36,401 nucleotides of DNA. Origin: CAZAQB01 sp964487155. GTDB lineage: Bacteria > Pseudomonadota > Gammaproteobacteria > Nitrococcales > Nitrococcaceae. The notes below the pieces were generated by a model. It had not been told where the DNA came from. It did no database searches and was given only the letters and a program-made list of their open reading frames with translations. The position numbers were made by a program, and so were the translations under genes. The stretch lies in contig CAZAQB010000018.1 in assembly GCA_964487155.1 (NCBI GenBank), positions 1-36,401 on the forward strand. Direction: 5' to 3'. This document shows positions 7,253-15,446 of this stretch, in pieces. Position 1 is the stretch's first letter, and every line of letters begins with the position of its first letter.

Positions 7253-8290
7253 TCAGGCAGCCGCGCCCTCGCCCGCTTCGGCCAGGGCCTGGGCGGTTTC
7301 TCGAACCAGGCCGGGCCCCCGGTAGATCAGGCCGGTGTAGAGCTGCACCAGGTGCGCGCCGGCCTGGCGCTTGGCGAGGCTGTCGGCGGCGGTCATGACG
7401 CCGCCGATGCCGATCAGCGTGACCCGGCCCGCCAGGCGCTCCGCCAGGGCGGCCAAAACCTCAGTGGAGCGCCGGGTGAGGGGCGCACCGCTCAGGCCGC
7501 CGGCCTCGCCGGCGTGGGCGCAGCCCTGGACGCCCGCGCGCTCCAGGGTGGTGTTGGTGGCGGCCACGGCGTCGATGCCGTTCGCCAGCACCTGCTCGGC
7601 CAGGGCGTCCAGGTCTTCCGGCTGCAGGTCCGGCGCTACCTTCAGCACCAGGGGCACCCGGTTCCCGCCGCGGCTCAGGCGCTCGCGCTCCTCGGCCAGG
7701 GCGCGAAGCAGCTCTGCCAGCAGCCCGCCCTGCTGCAGGTCGCGCAGGCCCGGCGTGTTGGGGGAGGAGATGTTCACCGCCACATAGTGGGCGTGGTCGT
7801 AGACCCGGCGCAGGCAGTACCGGTAGTCATCGGCCGCCCGCTCCACCGGGGTGTCCCGGTTCTTGCCGATGTTGATGCCGACGACGCCCGCGTAACGGCT
7901 GCGGGCCACCTGGGCCACCAGGTGGTCAACACCTTTGTTATTGAAGCCCATGCGATTGATGAGGGCCTGGCGTTCCGGGATGCGGAACAGCCGGGGCCGG
8001 GCATTACCCGGCTGGGGGCGTGGGGTGACGGTGCCCACCTCGATGAAACCGAAGCCCAGCGCGCCCAAGGCGTCCAGGTGGTCTGCGTCCTTGTCCAGCC
8101 CAGCGGCCAGGCCCACGGCGTTGGGGAAGGTGAGCCCCATGGCCTCCAGCGGGGCCTGCACCGCCGCGCCGGCGGTCATTCGGCCCAGGCCCGTTGAGAC
8201 CAGGCGGTCCAGGGCGGCCAGGGTGAGGTCGTGGGCCCGCTCCGGGTCCAGACGGAACAGGGCGCTGCGCAGCAGGGAATACGGGATCAC
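7253..8290 (-). CDS. pyrD: dihydroorotate dehydrogenase (quinone), class 2
   Basis: A 345-residue protein of normal length for membrane-associated class 2 enzymes. It oxidises dihydroorotate to orotate with quinone as acceptor in pyrimidine synthesis at the inner membrane. The N-terminal helix (PYSLLRSALFRLDPERAHDL) is the membrane/quinone-tunnel element. FMN and substrate motifs include GLAAGLDKDA, GFGFIEVGTVTPRPQPGN, NRMGFNNKG and NISSPNTPGLR, whose serine is the catalytic base of class 2. The C-terminus holds LIGIGGVMTAADSLAK and QLYTGLIYRGPGLV, which bind the FMN phosphate. Monocistronic, between tRNA-Ser and a divergent parA. Confidence 0.97.
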   Translation of the reverse strand: MIPYSLLRSALFRLDPERAHDLTLAALDRLVSTGLGRMTAGAAVQAPLEAMGLTFPNAVGLAAGLDKDADHLDALGALGFGFIEVGTVTPRPQPGNARPRLFRIPERQALINRMGFNNKGVDHLVAQVARSRYAGVVGINIGKNRDTPVERAADDYRYCLRRVYDHAHYVAVNISSPNTPGLRDLQQGGLLAELLRALAEERERLSRGGNRVPLVLKVAPDLQPEDLDALAEQVLANGIDAVAATNTTLERAGVQGCAHAGEAGGLSGAPLTRRSTEVLAALAERLAGRVTLIGIGGVMTAADSLAKRQAGAHLVQLYTGLIYRGPGLVRETAQALAEAGEGAAA

Positions 8291-8475
8291 GAAGGGATCT
8301 GGCCTTGTGGCGGAGCACCGGGCGACATGTTACCGGCTCCGCGGCGGCTGTCACTCGGGCGGGTCGACGCTGGCGGGCTGGCGCCATAAACTCAGGCCCC
8401 TACGCGAGGCTGCCGGACACGAGGCCTCGCCCATGGCATGCGCCCAAGGTGCGGGGGCCGGAGGAGATACGCAAC

Positions 8476-9267
8476 ATGCGACGGGTGGTATTCAACCAGA
8501 AGGGCGGCGTAGGCAAGTCCACCATTACCTGCAACCTGGCGGCGCTGAGTGCTTTCCGGGGGCTGCGCACCCTGGTGGTGGACCTGGACCCCCAGGGCAA
8601 CTCTACCCACTACCTGATGGGGCCGGCGGCCGATCAGATGGAAGGCACCATCGCCGGTTTCTTCGACCAGATGCTGAGCTTCCGCTTCACCACCGAGCCC
8701 ACCGAGGCCTTCATCCACGAGTCCCCCTTCAAGGGGCTGGACGTGATGCCCGCCAGCCGCGAGCTGGAGCACCTGCAGGGCAAGCTGGAGTCCCGCTACA
8801 AGATCTACAAGCTGCGCGACGCCCTGGTGGAGCTGCAGGGCTACGACCGCATCTACGTGGACACCCCGCCGGCGCTCAATTTCTATACCCGGGCGGCGCT
8901 GATTGCGTCCGAGCGCTGCCTGATTCCCTTCGACTGCGATGACTTCTCGCGGCGCGCCCTGTACGACCTGATGCTGAACGTCCGCGAGATCCAGGAGGAC
9001 CACAACTCCGATCTCGCGGTAGAGGGCATCGTGGTGAACCAGTTCCAGGCCCGCGCCAACCTGCCCCAGCAGATCGTCGACGAACTGCGCGAAGAGGGCC
9101 TGCCCATCCTGCCCCAGTTCCTGTCCGCCTCGGTGAAGATCCGCGAATCCCACCAGCAGGCACTGCCCCTGGTTCATTTCGCGCCCCGCCACAAGCTCAC
9201 CGGGGAATACGTCGCCCTCTACGAACAGCTGGAGGGCAAGGCCAAGCGCCGCCGCAAGGCCGGCTGA
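8476..9267 (+). CDS. stand-alone ParA-family ATPase
   Basis: A 263-residue deviant Walker ATPase. Residues 4-16 are VVFNQKGGVGKST, the ParA-type P-loop with the signature lysine. TLVVDLDPQGNST follows, and YDRIYVDTPPALN is the Walker B/switch region. I chose the ATG at 8476 because the P-loop strand begins immediately after; an in-frame upstream extension is not protein-like. No ParB gene or parS-like repeat is visible, so it is not a chromosome-partition pair. It resembles orphan ParA/MinD-type positioners of flagella, chemosensory arrays or other cargo. The nearby PomAB stator genes make a motility-related role possible, but this is inference. Confidence 0.85.
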   Translation: MRRVVFNQKGGVGKSTITCNLAALSAFRGLRTLVVDLDPQGNSTHYLMGPAADQMEGTIAGFFDQMLSFRFTTEPTEAFIHESPFKGLDVMPASRELEHLQGKLESRYKIYKLRDALVELQGYDRIYVDTPPALNFYTRAALIASERCLIPFDCDDFSRRALYDLMLNVREIQEDHNSDLAVEGIVVNQFQARANLPQQIVDELREEGLPILPQFLSASVKIRESHQQALPLVHFAPRHKLTGEYVALYEQLEGKAKRRRKAG

Positions 9268-9391
9268 GCCCGCCGGCGCGGGGCTCCCGCCCGCTCAAGC
9301 TGACCGGCCGGGCGCCGCTAACCCTTTCAGGAGGAAGCGGAACCCGGCCCAAAAGGCCCGCGTTACCGCCGGCTCCCCACCCGGGAGCCCT

Positions 9392-9562
9392 CCTAGCAGC
9401 CTGTCGGACTTAAGGGATCGTAGCGAGGCGAGTGGCAAACGGAGGCGGTTTTTTCGCTCATTTGAGGAGAATAGTGGGTGCTATTTGACGAAAAGGAGCG
9501 GAAAAAGAGCCCCGTTTGCCGCCGCCGCAGTAGATCATCCCTAAGTCCGACAGGCTGCTAGG
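9392..9562. mobile_element. 171-bp hairpin-forming MITE-like element
   Basis: It is bounded by near-perfect 25-bp inverted repeats: left 9392-9417 beginning CCTAGCAGCCTGTCGGACTT, right 9538-9562, differing by one extra A. The arms remain partly complementary inward (GGCAAACGG near 9432 against CCGTTTGCC near 9513), so nearly the whole element could fold into one hairpin. The palindrome CTAG at each outer edge could be the target duplication of a YTAR-type element. No coding capacity. It lies between the parA and VWA genes and may also act as a transcription barrier. Confidence 0.7.
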
Positions 9563-9653
9563 GGCCGCACACCGGCCCCTCGAACCGAGGGGCGGGCGCC
9601 GACTCAACCCGGCGCCGGCCTCGCGTCCCGAGCCGATGAGGGGAAAGGCCACG

Positions 9654-11495
9654 ATGGACCGGTCACTTCGAATCATCCTGGCGGCCGCCACGCTGCTCTG
9701 CGCCACCACGGCCTCCGCGGCCGACCTGCAGCAGGTACGGGTGCTGGTGGATGTCTCCGGCAGCATGAAGCGCACCGACCCTCAGAATCTCAGGGTTCCG
9801 GCCATGCGCCTGCTGGCGAACCTGCTGCCACCGGACAGCGTGGCCGGAGCCTGGCTGTTCGCCGGTGACGTCACGCCGCTGATGCCCGTCGACGAGGTGG
9901 ACGACGCCTGGCAGCGCCGGGCCACCGAGCGGGCCGCACGCATCCACTCCCGGGGCCAGTGGACCGACATCGGCGCTGCTCTCGACAACGCCCTGCAGGG
10001 ATGGGACCGGCCTGTGGGCGGCCAGCGCCGCAGCATGATCCTGCTCACCGACGGCAAGGTGGACGTGGCCCCCGACGCCGAGCGCAGCGCCGCGGCCCGG
10101 CGCCGGATTCTCGACGACATCCTGCCGCGCATGGTCGCGGCCAACGTCCGGGTGCATGCCATCGCCCTGTCCGAGGATGCCGACGCGGAACTGCTCAGCG
10201 TGCTGGCCGGCGCCACCGATGGCGCGTTCCGGGTCGCGGAGGACGCCGAGCGCCTCGACCGGCTGTTCCTGGAGCTGTTCGAGCAGGCGGTGCAGCGCGA
10301 CAGCCTGCCCCTGCGGGGCCGGCGCTTCGAGGTGGATGCCGCGGTGGAGGAGCTCACGTTTCTCGCCTTCCGGGAGAAAGGCTCGCCGCCCCTGCGGCTG
10401 GTGCCCCCCGGCGGCGGAGAATTCAGTGCGGAAGATCATCCCGCGGGGGTGCGCTGGCGCTCGGAAGCAGGCTACGACCTGGTCACCATCGCCAGCCCCC
10501 GCCCGGGCGAGTGGCGCTACCTCGGCGACGAGGACCCGGACAACCGGGCCCTGATCGTCACCGACCTGAAGCTGGAAACCAACCCCCTGCCCGCCCACCT
10601 GCTGGCCTCCGAGGCCGCGGTCCTGGAGGCCCGGCTCACCGAGCAGGGTGCCACCGTGGACCGCACCGAGTTCCTCGAACTGCTGGATATGACGGTCACG
10701 CGCCGTGCTCCGGACGGTGCCCTGGCGGGCTCCTGGCCGCTGCGCGACGACGGCCTCGGAGACGACCGCTACGCCGGCGATGGCCTCTACCACCTGGAAC
10801 TCGGCTCACAGGCTTCCTCCGGCGGGCAGTTCGAGTTCGTGACCACGGTGAACGGCGAGACCTTCCAGCGCCAGGTACGCCAGCCGGTGAAGGTAGTGGC
10901 GGAACCGCTTGAGGTCACCGCGCAGCCATCCACTGAGGCGCCCGAGGCGCTGCTGGTGCGCCCGGCGGTGCCCTGGCTGGCGCCTGGCTCCCTGAACCTG
11001 AGCGCCCGGGTGGAGCTCCCCGGCGGCGAACGGACCCTGGACGTACTGCCCGAGGACGGCGGCTGGCGTATTCCCGTGCAGGGACTGCCCGGCGGCCGTG
11101 ATCTCCCCCTGACTCTGAGCCTGTCGGGCCAGACCCGCAGCGGACGCACGCTGGAGGCGCAGCTGCCGCCCCGTGCGCTGCGCCTTCCTGGCCCACCCCC
11201 GGCCACGGAGCCGGCTACAGAGCAGCGCGAGCCCACCGACGATGGCGCGGCTTCGGACAGCGAGACCGCCGAGGAACCGGGCGCTGGCGTCAACTGGCTG
11301 CTGGTGGGCTCGGTGGTGTTTCTGGTCAACGTCGCTCTACTGGGAGGCGGTGGCCTCGGCCTTTACTGGCTGATCCGCGGCCGGCCGGGCCACGCTCAGC
11401 CAACGGTCTCCGACGAGACGTACTCGGACGACGACGCCGACCTGGCTGCCGACGCCGGCGATGAACAGACCGCGGGTGTGGAGGCTGCCGCATGA
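9654..11495 (+). CDS. periplasmic VWA-domain protein with C-terminal membrane anchor
   Basis: The ATG at 9654 follows GAGGGG by a suitable distance and starts a clean signal peptide (residues 1-22, ending ATTASA). The 613-residue protein has a von Willebrand A domain from about 27 to 215 with a complete MIDAS metal site: DVSGS at 33-37, Thr 104 in GQWTDIG, Asp 133 in LLTDGK. A long beta-rich region of unknown fold follows. Near 549-575 is one hydrophobic helix (LLVGSVVFLVNVALLGGGGL), then an acidic cytoplasmic tail. Its start resembles the gammaproteobacterial TIGR03503 family. It overlaps the next gene by ATGA. It probably binds a protein partner through the metal site in the periplasm; the partner is unknown. 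Confidence 0.8.
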   Translation: MDRSLRIILAAATLLCATTASAADLQQVRVLVDVSGSMKRTDPQNLRVPAMRLLANLLPPDSVAGAWLFAGDVTPLMPVDEVDDAWQRRATERAARIHSRGQWTDIGAALDNALQGWDRPVGGQRRSMILLTDGKVDVAPDAERSAAARRRILDDILPRMVAANVRVHAIALSEDADAELLSVLAGATDGAFRVAEDAERLDRLFLELFEQAVQRDSLPLRGRRFEVDAAVEELTFLAFREKGSPPLRLVPPGGGEFSAEDHPAGVRWRSEAGYDLVTIASPRPGEWRYLGDEDPDNRALIVTDLKLETNPLPAHLLASEAAVLEARLTEQGATVDRTEFLELLDMTVTRRAPDGALAGSWPLRDDGLGDDRYAGDGLYHLELGSQASSGGQFEFVTTVNGETFQRQVRQPVKVVAEPLEVTAQPSTEAPEALLVRPAVPWLAPGSLNLSARVELPGGERTLDVLPEDGGWRIPVQGLPGGRDLPLTLSLSGQTRSGRTLEAQLPPRALRLPGPPPATEPATEQREPTDDGAASDSETAEEPGAGVNWLLVGSVVFLVNVALLGGGGLGLYWLIRGRPGHAQPTVSDETYSDDDADLAADAGDEQTAGVEAAA

Positions 11496-12229
11496 GCGAA
11501 ATGGACTGGGTGGCGCTGATCGCCGCCATGGAACTGGGAGCCCTGGCAACCCTGGGCCTGGGGGCCCTGGTGTGGTTCCTGATCCGGCGCCGGCGCCGCG
11601 ACTACGAGGCCGTCGCGGAACTGGCCCGCCGTATCCGAGCCGGGCGCCAGGCGCACCACACCAATCTGAGCCAGCTGCTGTGCGAGCACCGCGGGCTGGA
11701 GCCGGGGGAAGGCCTGGCAGAGGCCACTCGCCTGGTAGAAGCGGAAACCGGCTTCTATGACTATTTCCTGAAGACCTACCTGAACCGGGACACCGAGGCG
11801 GTGCTGCTGATGGACCACCGGCTGCAGGCGGTGATCGCCCCCTACCGGGACCTGGCCTGCCAGCCACCGGAGGCGCCGGCGCCGGAGTCCGTCGAAGCGG
11901 GCGACCCGGAAGAGGCCTCCGAGGAGGGCGCCACGCCCCAGGCCGGCGGGGCCTCGGTGCTCCAGGTGCGCCGGCTCGCCGAACGCCTGGAACATGCCAA
12001 CGAGGACCTGGAACGCCATCGGGACACCCTGAATCTGGTATTCAGGGAATACACCGCCATGTTCGGTGTTCAGATCAACCGGGGCGAGGAGCTGAGCGCC
12101 GAGGAGATACTGGAGCGGCTGCGCAGCGGCAAGCTCGACGGTGGCGCAGCCGACGACGATGGCGATGCCACGGATCCCGACGAGATCGACGCAATTACCG
12201 CCCGAGAGGCCCAGTCGGGCCCGGCATGA
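11492..12229 (+). CDS. single-pass membrane protein with coiled-coil, unknown function
   Basis: A 245-residue protein with one N-terminal transmembrane helix (about 6-30, ending WFLIRRRRRDY) and a cytoplasmic remainder. Conserved-looking stretches include ETGFYDYFLKTYLNRDTEAV. A Pro/Glu/Ala-rich linker spans about 125-150. A coiled-coil follows (VRRLAERLEHANEDLERHRD), then an acidic C-terminus rich in Asp and Glu. The ATGA overlap with the VWA gene means co-translation and likely a shared complex, with the VWA domain outside and the coiled-coil inside the inner membrane (inference). No family recognised. Confidence 0.7.
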   Translation: MSEMDWVALIAAMELGALATLGLGALVWFLIRRRRRDYEAVAELARRIRAGRQAHHTNLSQLLCEHRGLEPGEGLAEATRLVEAETGFYDYFLKTYLNRDTEAVLLMDHRLQAVIAPYRDLACQPPEAPAPESVEAGDPEEASEEGATPQAGGASVLQVRRLAERLEHANEDLERHRDTLNLVFREYTAMFGVQINRGEELSAEEILERLRSGKLDGGAADDDGDATDPDEIDAITAREAQSGPA

Positions 12230-12250
12230 TTGCGGCCCGAGCGGGGCGGG

Positions 12251-12556
12251 TCAACTGCGGCCGCGCCAGCGCCCGGCGATTCGGAAGCGCCCGCCGGGCA
12301 GCGCGTCCAGGCGCTCCACCAGAAGTTCCGCCCCCAGGCCGGGGAACAGGTCCAACCCCCCCGCCATGCGCACGGCCAGGGCCGTGCCCGGTGACACGCC
12401 GTAATCCGACTCGAAGCTGAGCCGGCCGGCATCGAAACGGGCTCCCTGCCCCTCATGGAGCACTTCGCTCCCCTGCTCCCAGAACTGCAGACCGGCGGAG
12501 GGTTCGTTCTCCAGGCCGGTGGTGCTGCGGGTGATACGCCGCGCCGGGGTGGACAT
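12251..12556 (-). CDS. small PilZ-like domain protein
   Basis: A 101-residue protein. The ATG at 12556 was chosen because GGAGGG lies 8 bases upstream. Residues 4-9 (PARRITR) may be a PilZ-type Arg motif. The following strands (GARFDAGRLSFESDYGVSPG, ALAVRMAGGLDLFPGLGAEL) have the hydrophobic and glycine spacing of a PilZ barrel, but the usual D/N-x-S-x-x-G is not clear, so c-di-GMP binding is uncertain. It lies on the same strand as, and about 400 bp downstream of, the pomA-pomB-pilZ operon, separated by repeats. It could be a degenerate paralogue of that operon's PilZ protein. Confidence 0.5.
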   Translation of the reverse strand: MSTPARRITRSTTGLENEPSAGLQFWEQGSEVLHEGQGARFDAGRLSFESDYGVSPGTALAVRMAGGLDLFPGLGAELLVERLDALPGGRFRIAGRWRGRS

Positions 12557-12672
12557 GGGGCGGCCCTCCGGGTGTCGCCAAAGTGCCATGACAGGGTCAT
12601 GCGATTTTCACACTGCCGGGGCGCCGGCGCCACCCCTGATCCTGAGGGCCCGGGCCGCTAGCTGCCGAAGAC

Positions 12673-12776
12673 GCCGGATGCGGCGCTACGCGCCTTATCC
12701 GGCCTACGCGGGCCTCGGCCCGGCTCCGAGGCTCGGGCAAAGGGCGTAGGCCGGATAAGCGAAGCGCATCCGGCGT
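12673..12776. repeat. inverted pair of REP sequences (BIME-like)
   Basis: Two REP units face each other: 12673-12709 (beginning GCCGGATGCGGCG, ending TTATCCGGCCTACGC) and 12744-12776 (complement, containing GCGTAGGCCGGATAAGCG). Each is itself an imperfect palindrome, and together they form a longer hairpin around a GC-rich centre. The unit is strikingly close to the classical Escherichia coli REP consensus. Further partial units lie at about 12933-12952 and 15961-15992. At 12902-12923 there is also a copy of another dispersed repeat (CATCCGTGTTCATCTGTGG) found again near 24350. These fill the gene-free stretch 12590-12960. Confidence 0.8.
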
Positions 12777-12960
12777 GAGGTATGGAGGTGCCAGCGCAGG
12801 TGGCGAGGCCAGCCGTGGTCGTTAGAGCCAGGCGTGCGGGCGGAAGCAAGCCGACGACCGGGCATCCTGAGGCTGCCTGGGAGGCGCGGCCGGCGGTCAG
12901 ATTCATCCGTGTTCATCTGTGGCTGCCGGAAGCGAAGCGCATCCGGCGCGGCGATCAGGC

Positions 12961-13572
12961 TCAGTCCAGCTGCTGCTGGCGCTCGCGCAGCAGCGCTGCC
13001 TCGCGCTGGAGCACGTGGTGCACCAGCAGCTCCCGGTCGGAATCCCGGCAGAACTCGAAGCGGACCCCGACCCGGCAGCCCCCACCGGGCTCCTGCGCGC
13101 AGTGCGCGACCCAGGCCAGGGTGTGCAGGCCGAGGGCGGTCGAGGGAAACACCAGCCGCAGTTCCAGCCCCTGCCCCTCGGGCAGGGGCTCCGGCCAGGC
13201 AAAGCCGCAGCCCTCGGCACTGATATCCACAGTAAGCGGTTCGCCGCTCTCCGGCACCAGTTCGTGGAGCATGAGCACCGAGACCATCCGGTCGAAACGC
13301 CGCTCCAGGCTGTCGAACAGCCGGGCGAAGGCTTCGGACTCCCGGGCGGCGTGGCGCCGCAGCACCGCAGTCTGCTCGCGCAGCGCCTGGCAATCGGAGC
13401 CCAGGGCGAAGGCATCGACGCGGGGAGCGGCCAGCGCTGCCTGGCGATCCTCCCACTGCTCCGGCAGGAGCCGGGTCAGTTCCATGATCGCCCGGTCGCT
13501 GACCCGGTAGTGGCAGCGGCGCTCGCCACCGGAGTCGCTTCCCCACCGCCCCGTGCAGTCACTGTCGGTCAT
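12961..13572 (-). CDS. PilZ-domain protein downstream of stator genes
   Basis: A protein of about 203 residues starting at the ATG 13572 (GAGGTGG upstream). The first part is helical (AIMELTRLLPEQWEDRQAAL, RFDRMVSVLMLHEL). The C-terminal half is a PilZ barrel with VDISAEGCGF matching the D/N-x-S-x-x-G motif; the Arg motif is less standard (ERRCHYR near the N-terminus). The tail is a helix, REAALLRERQQQ. Layout resembles c-di-GMP receptors that act on motility (YcgR-like), but the order of parts differs. It follows pomB by 13 bp in one operon, so it probably adjusts the stator in response to c-di-GMP (inference from context). Confidence 0.75.
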   Translation of the reverse strand: MTDSDCTGRWGSDSGGERRCHYRVSDRAIMELTRLLPEQWEDRQAALAAPRVDAFALGSDCQALREQTAVLRRHAARESEAFARLFDSLERRFDRMVSVLMLHELVPESGEPLTVDISAEGCGFAWPEPLPEGQGLELRLVFPSTALGLHTLAWVAHCAQEPGGGCRVGVRFEFCRDSDRELLVHHVLQREAALLRERQQQLD

Positions 13573-13585
13573 GCTGGCAGCCACC

Positions 13586-14503
13586 TCAGCGCCCGGTGGC
13601 GCGGCTCTCGGGCGCCACCATGTCCTCCAGGGGGCGCTCCGACTCCGGCCCGCCGCTGTCGATGAGCACCACCTCCACCCGGCGGTTGCGGGCGCGGTTC
13701 AGCGGCGAGTCATTGGGGGCCAGCGGGCGAGTGTCGGCATGACCCTCGATTGTGACCCGCTCGGCGTCGATGCTCGCCACCGCCTGCATGCGGTGCAGCA
13801 GGGTAACCGCCCGGGCGGCGGAGAGTTCCCAGTTGGAGCGAAAGCGCGCGGTGGAGATGGGCACGTCGTCGGTGTGCCCGGCCACCGCCACTTTGCCGTC
13901 CATCATACCCACCGCCACGGCGATCTTGCGGATCACCGGGGTGAACGGCTCCAGCAGCTCGGCCCGGCCCGAGGGGAAGAAGCCGCGCTCGCGGATGCGA
14001 ATGATGATGCGGTAGCCGTCCTGGATCACCTCCACCAGGCCGCGCTTGATCTCCGGGTGCAGCAACTTGCGGATGCGCTCGGCGGTCTCGCTGACTTTCT
14101 TCAGCCGCGCATCGCGCTGCGCCTGCTGCTGGTCCTTGCGTTGTTCCAGGGCGTGGCGCCGGGCGGTCTGGTCCGGGCCCGACTCCAGCCGCTGCGGGGG
14201 CCGCAGCGTGGTCTGCTGCTGGATCTGGTTGATGGGCTTGGGATCAGGCACGGCGGGGGCGAAGTCCCGGGCGACGAAGCTGGTGCCCATGGGAGTGTCG
14301 GTCGCGAACTCCTCGCGCTGCACGCCGAAGGCGTTGCGCATAGAGCCGGCGATCTGCTTGTACTTCTCCACATCCAGCTCGGAGAACGACAGCAGCAGCA
14401 CGAAGAACGACAGCAGCAGGGTGCTGAGATCGGCGAAGGTGGCCATCCAGGGCGGCGCCCCGACCACCACCGGCTTTTCCTTGCGCTTGGCGTCACCCAG
14501 CAT
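13586..14503 (-). CDS. pomB: PomB/MotB-type flagellar stator protein
   Basis: A 305-residue protein. The single N-terminal TM helix (about 20-43, FADLSTLLLSFFVLLLSFSE) carries Asp 25, the ion-binding residue of MotB/PomB. Its sequence resembles the sodium-type PomB more than E. coli MotB. A Gln/Arg-rich linker (about 95-140) precedes an OmpA-like peptidoglycan-binding domain (VAGHTDDVPIS, SNWELSAARAV, IEGHADTRPLAPNDSPLNRA, RNRRVEVVL). Two PomB pair with five PomA in the inner membrane to drive the flagellum. It is preceded by pomA by only 3 bp and followed by a PilZ gene. No defect seen. Confidence 0.92.
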   Translation of the reverse strand: MLGDAKRKEKPVVVGAPPWMATFADLSTLLLSFFVLLLSFSELDVEKYKQIAGSMRNAFGVQREEFATDTPMGTSFVARDFAPAVPDPKPINQIQQQTTLRPPQRLESGPDQTARRHALEQRKDQQQAQRDARLKKVSETAERIRKLLHPEIKRGLVEVIQDGYRIIIRIRERGFFPSGRAELLEPFTPVIRKIAVAVGMMDGKVAVAGHTDDVPISTARFRSNWELSAARAVTLLHRMQAVASIDAERVTIEGHADTRPLAPNDSPLNRARNRRVEVVLIDSGGPESERPLEDMVAPESRATGR

Positions 14504-14506
14504 GGC

Positions 14507-15271
14507 TCAGGCCGCCTCTTCCAACGTCTCCCGCTGCTTGCTGGGGAGATAGCTCTTCAGCAACTCGCCGATGACCCGCGGATTGAGGCCTTCCTGGATG
14601 GACAGCAGCCCCTCGAGGATGAGGGTCTTGTTGAGCCGCTCCTCGGCGTTGCGGTTGGCCAGCTTGTCGGCCATGGGCAGGGCGATGGCGTTGGCGATGA
14701 CCGCCCCGTAGAGGGTGGTCAGCAGGGCCACCGCCATGGCGGGGCCGATTTTCTTAGGGTCATCCATGTTGGAGAGCATCTGCACCAGGCCGATCAGCGT
14801 GCCGATCATGCCCATGGCCGGCGAGACGTCGCCGATGGCCCGGAACACGTTCTCGCCCTGCTGGTTGCGGTCGATCTCAAGATCGATCTCCTGGCCGAGC
14901 ACTTTCTTGACCAGTTCCGGCTCATGGCCGTCGGCCACCAGCTGGATGCCGCGCTGCAGGAAGGCGTTTTCCACCTCGTAGCTCTCCAGCGCCAGCAGAC
15001 CCTCCTTGCGGGCCACCTGGGCCAGTTCCACGGTCTGGTCGATCAGCGCCTTGGGATCCTCGCTCTTGTAGCGGAACGCCCGGCCCACCACCTTGAACGC
15101 CCCCAGGAACTGGCCCAGCGGAAACTTGACCAGGGTAGCCATGACCGTGCCGCCCACCACGATGAGAATGGAGGGCACGTTGAGGAAGATGCCGGCGCTG
15201 CCGCCCACCAGGATGGCGGCACCGATGACGCCCAGGGCGCCGACGAGTCCGATAATGGTTGCGAGGTCCAT
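14507..15271 (-). CDS. pomA: PomA/MotA-type flagellar stator channel protein
   Basis: A 254-residue inner-membrane protein of typical PomA length. Four TM segments: two at the N-terminus (IIGLVGALGVIGAAIL and SILIVVGGTVMATLV), then a cytoplasmic loop with charged residues that contact the FliG rotor, then two at about 147-200 (DVSPAMGMIGTLIGLVQM and PAMAVALLTTLYGAVIANAI, the MotA/TolQ/ExbB channel signature). The short first loop and overall sequence match sodium-driven PomA. First gene of the pomA-pomB-pilZ operon. No other flagellar gene is in the window, so the rotor genes must lie elsewhere. Confidence 0.93.
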   Translation of the reverse strand: MDLATIIGLVGALGVIGAAILVGGSAGIFLNVPSILIVVGGTVMATLVKFPLGQFLGAFKVVGRAFRYKSEDPKALIDQTVELAQVARKEGLLALESYEVENAFLQRGIQLVADGHEPELVKKVLGQEIDLEIDRNQQGENVFRAIGDVSPAMGMIGTLIGLVQMLSNMDDPKKIGPAMAVALLTTLYGAVIANAIALPMADKLANRNAEERLNKTLILEGLLSIQEGLNPRVIGELLKSYLPSKQRETLEEAA

Positions 15272-15446
15272 GGGATCCGCTGCACTCCCTGGCGGGTCGA
15301 TCAGGGCCGGGCGGGCTTGCCGGGCTCACTCCATGCATCGGCGCCAGGCCGCTGATCTTGAGCGCGGACGGCCGCAGCGCGGCCTCCGGCCCCCGGGGAG
15401 CAGTTCAGCTACCATGGGCGGGCCGCCGGCCTGGGAGCCATCGTCC

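Noticed and set aside
8291..8475. parS-like sites near the ParA gene
   Set aside because: No parS-type palindrome (TGTTTCACGTGAAACA-like) is visible and no ParB gene is present.
9268..9391. Rho-independent terminator after parA
   Set aside because: GC-rich inverted stretches exist but none is followed by a T run, so I did not list one.
13553..15355. 600-codon plus-strand frame over the stator operon
   Set aside because: It is antisense to pomA and pomB, which show full family motifs; composition is His/Gln/Leu-rich shadow coding.
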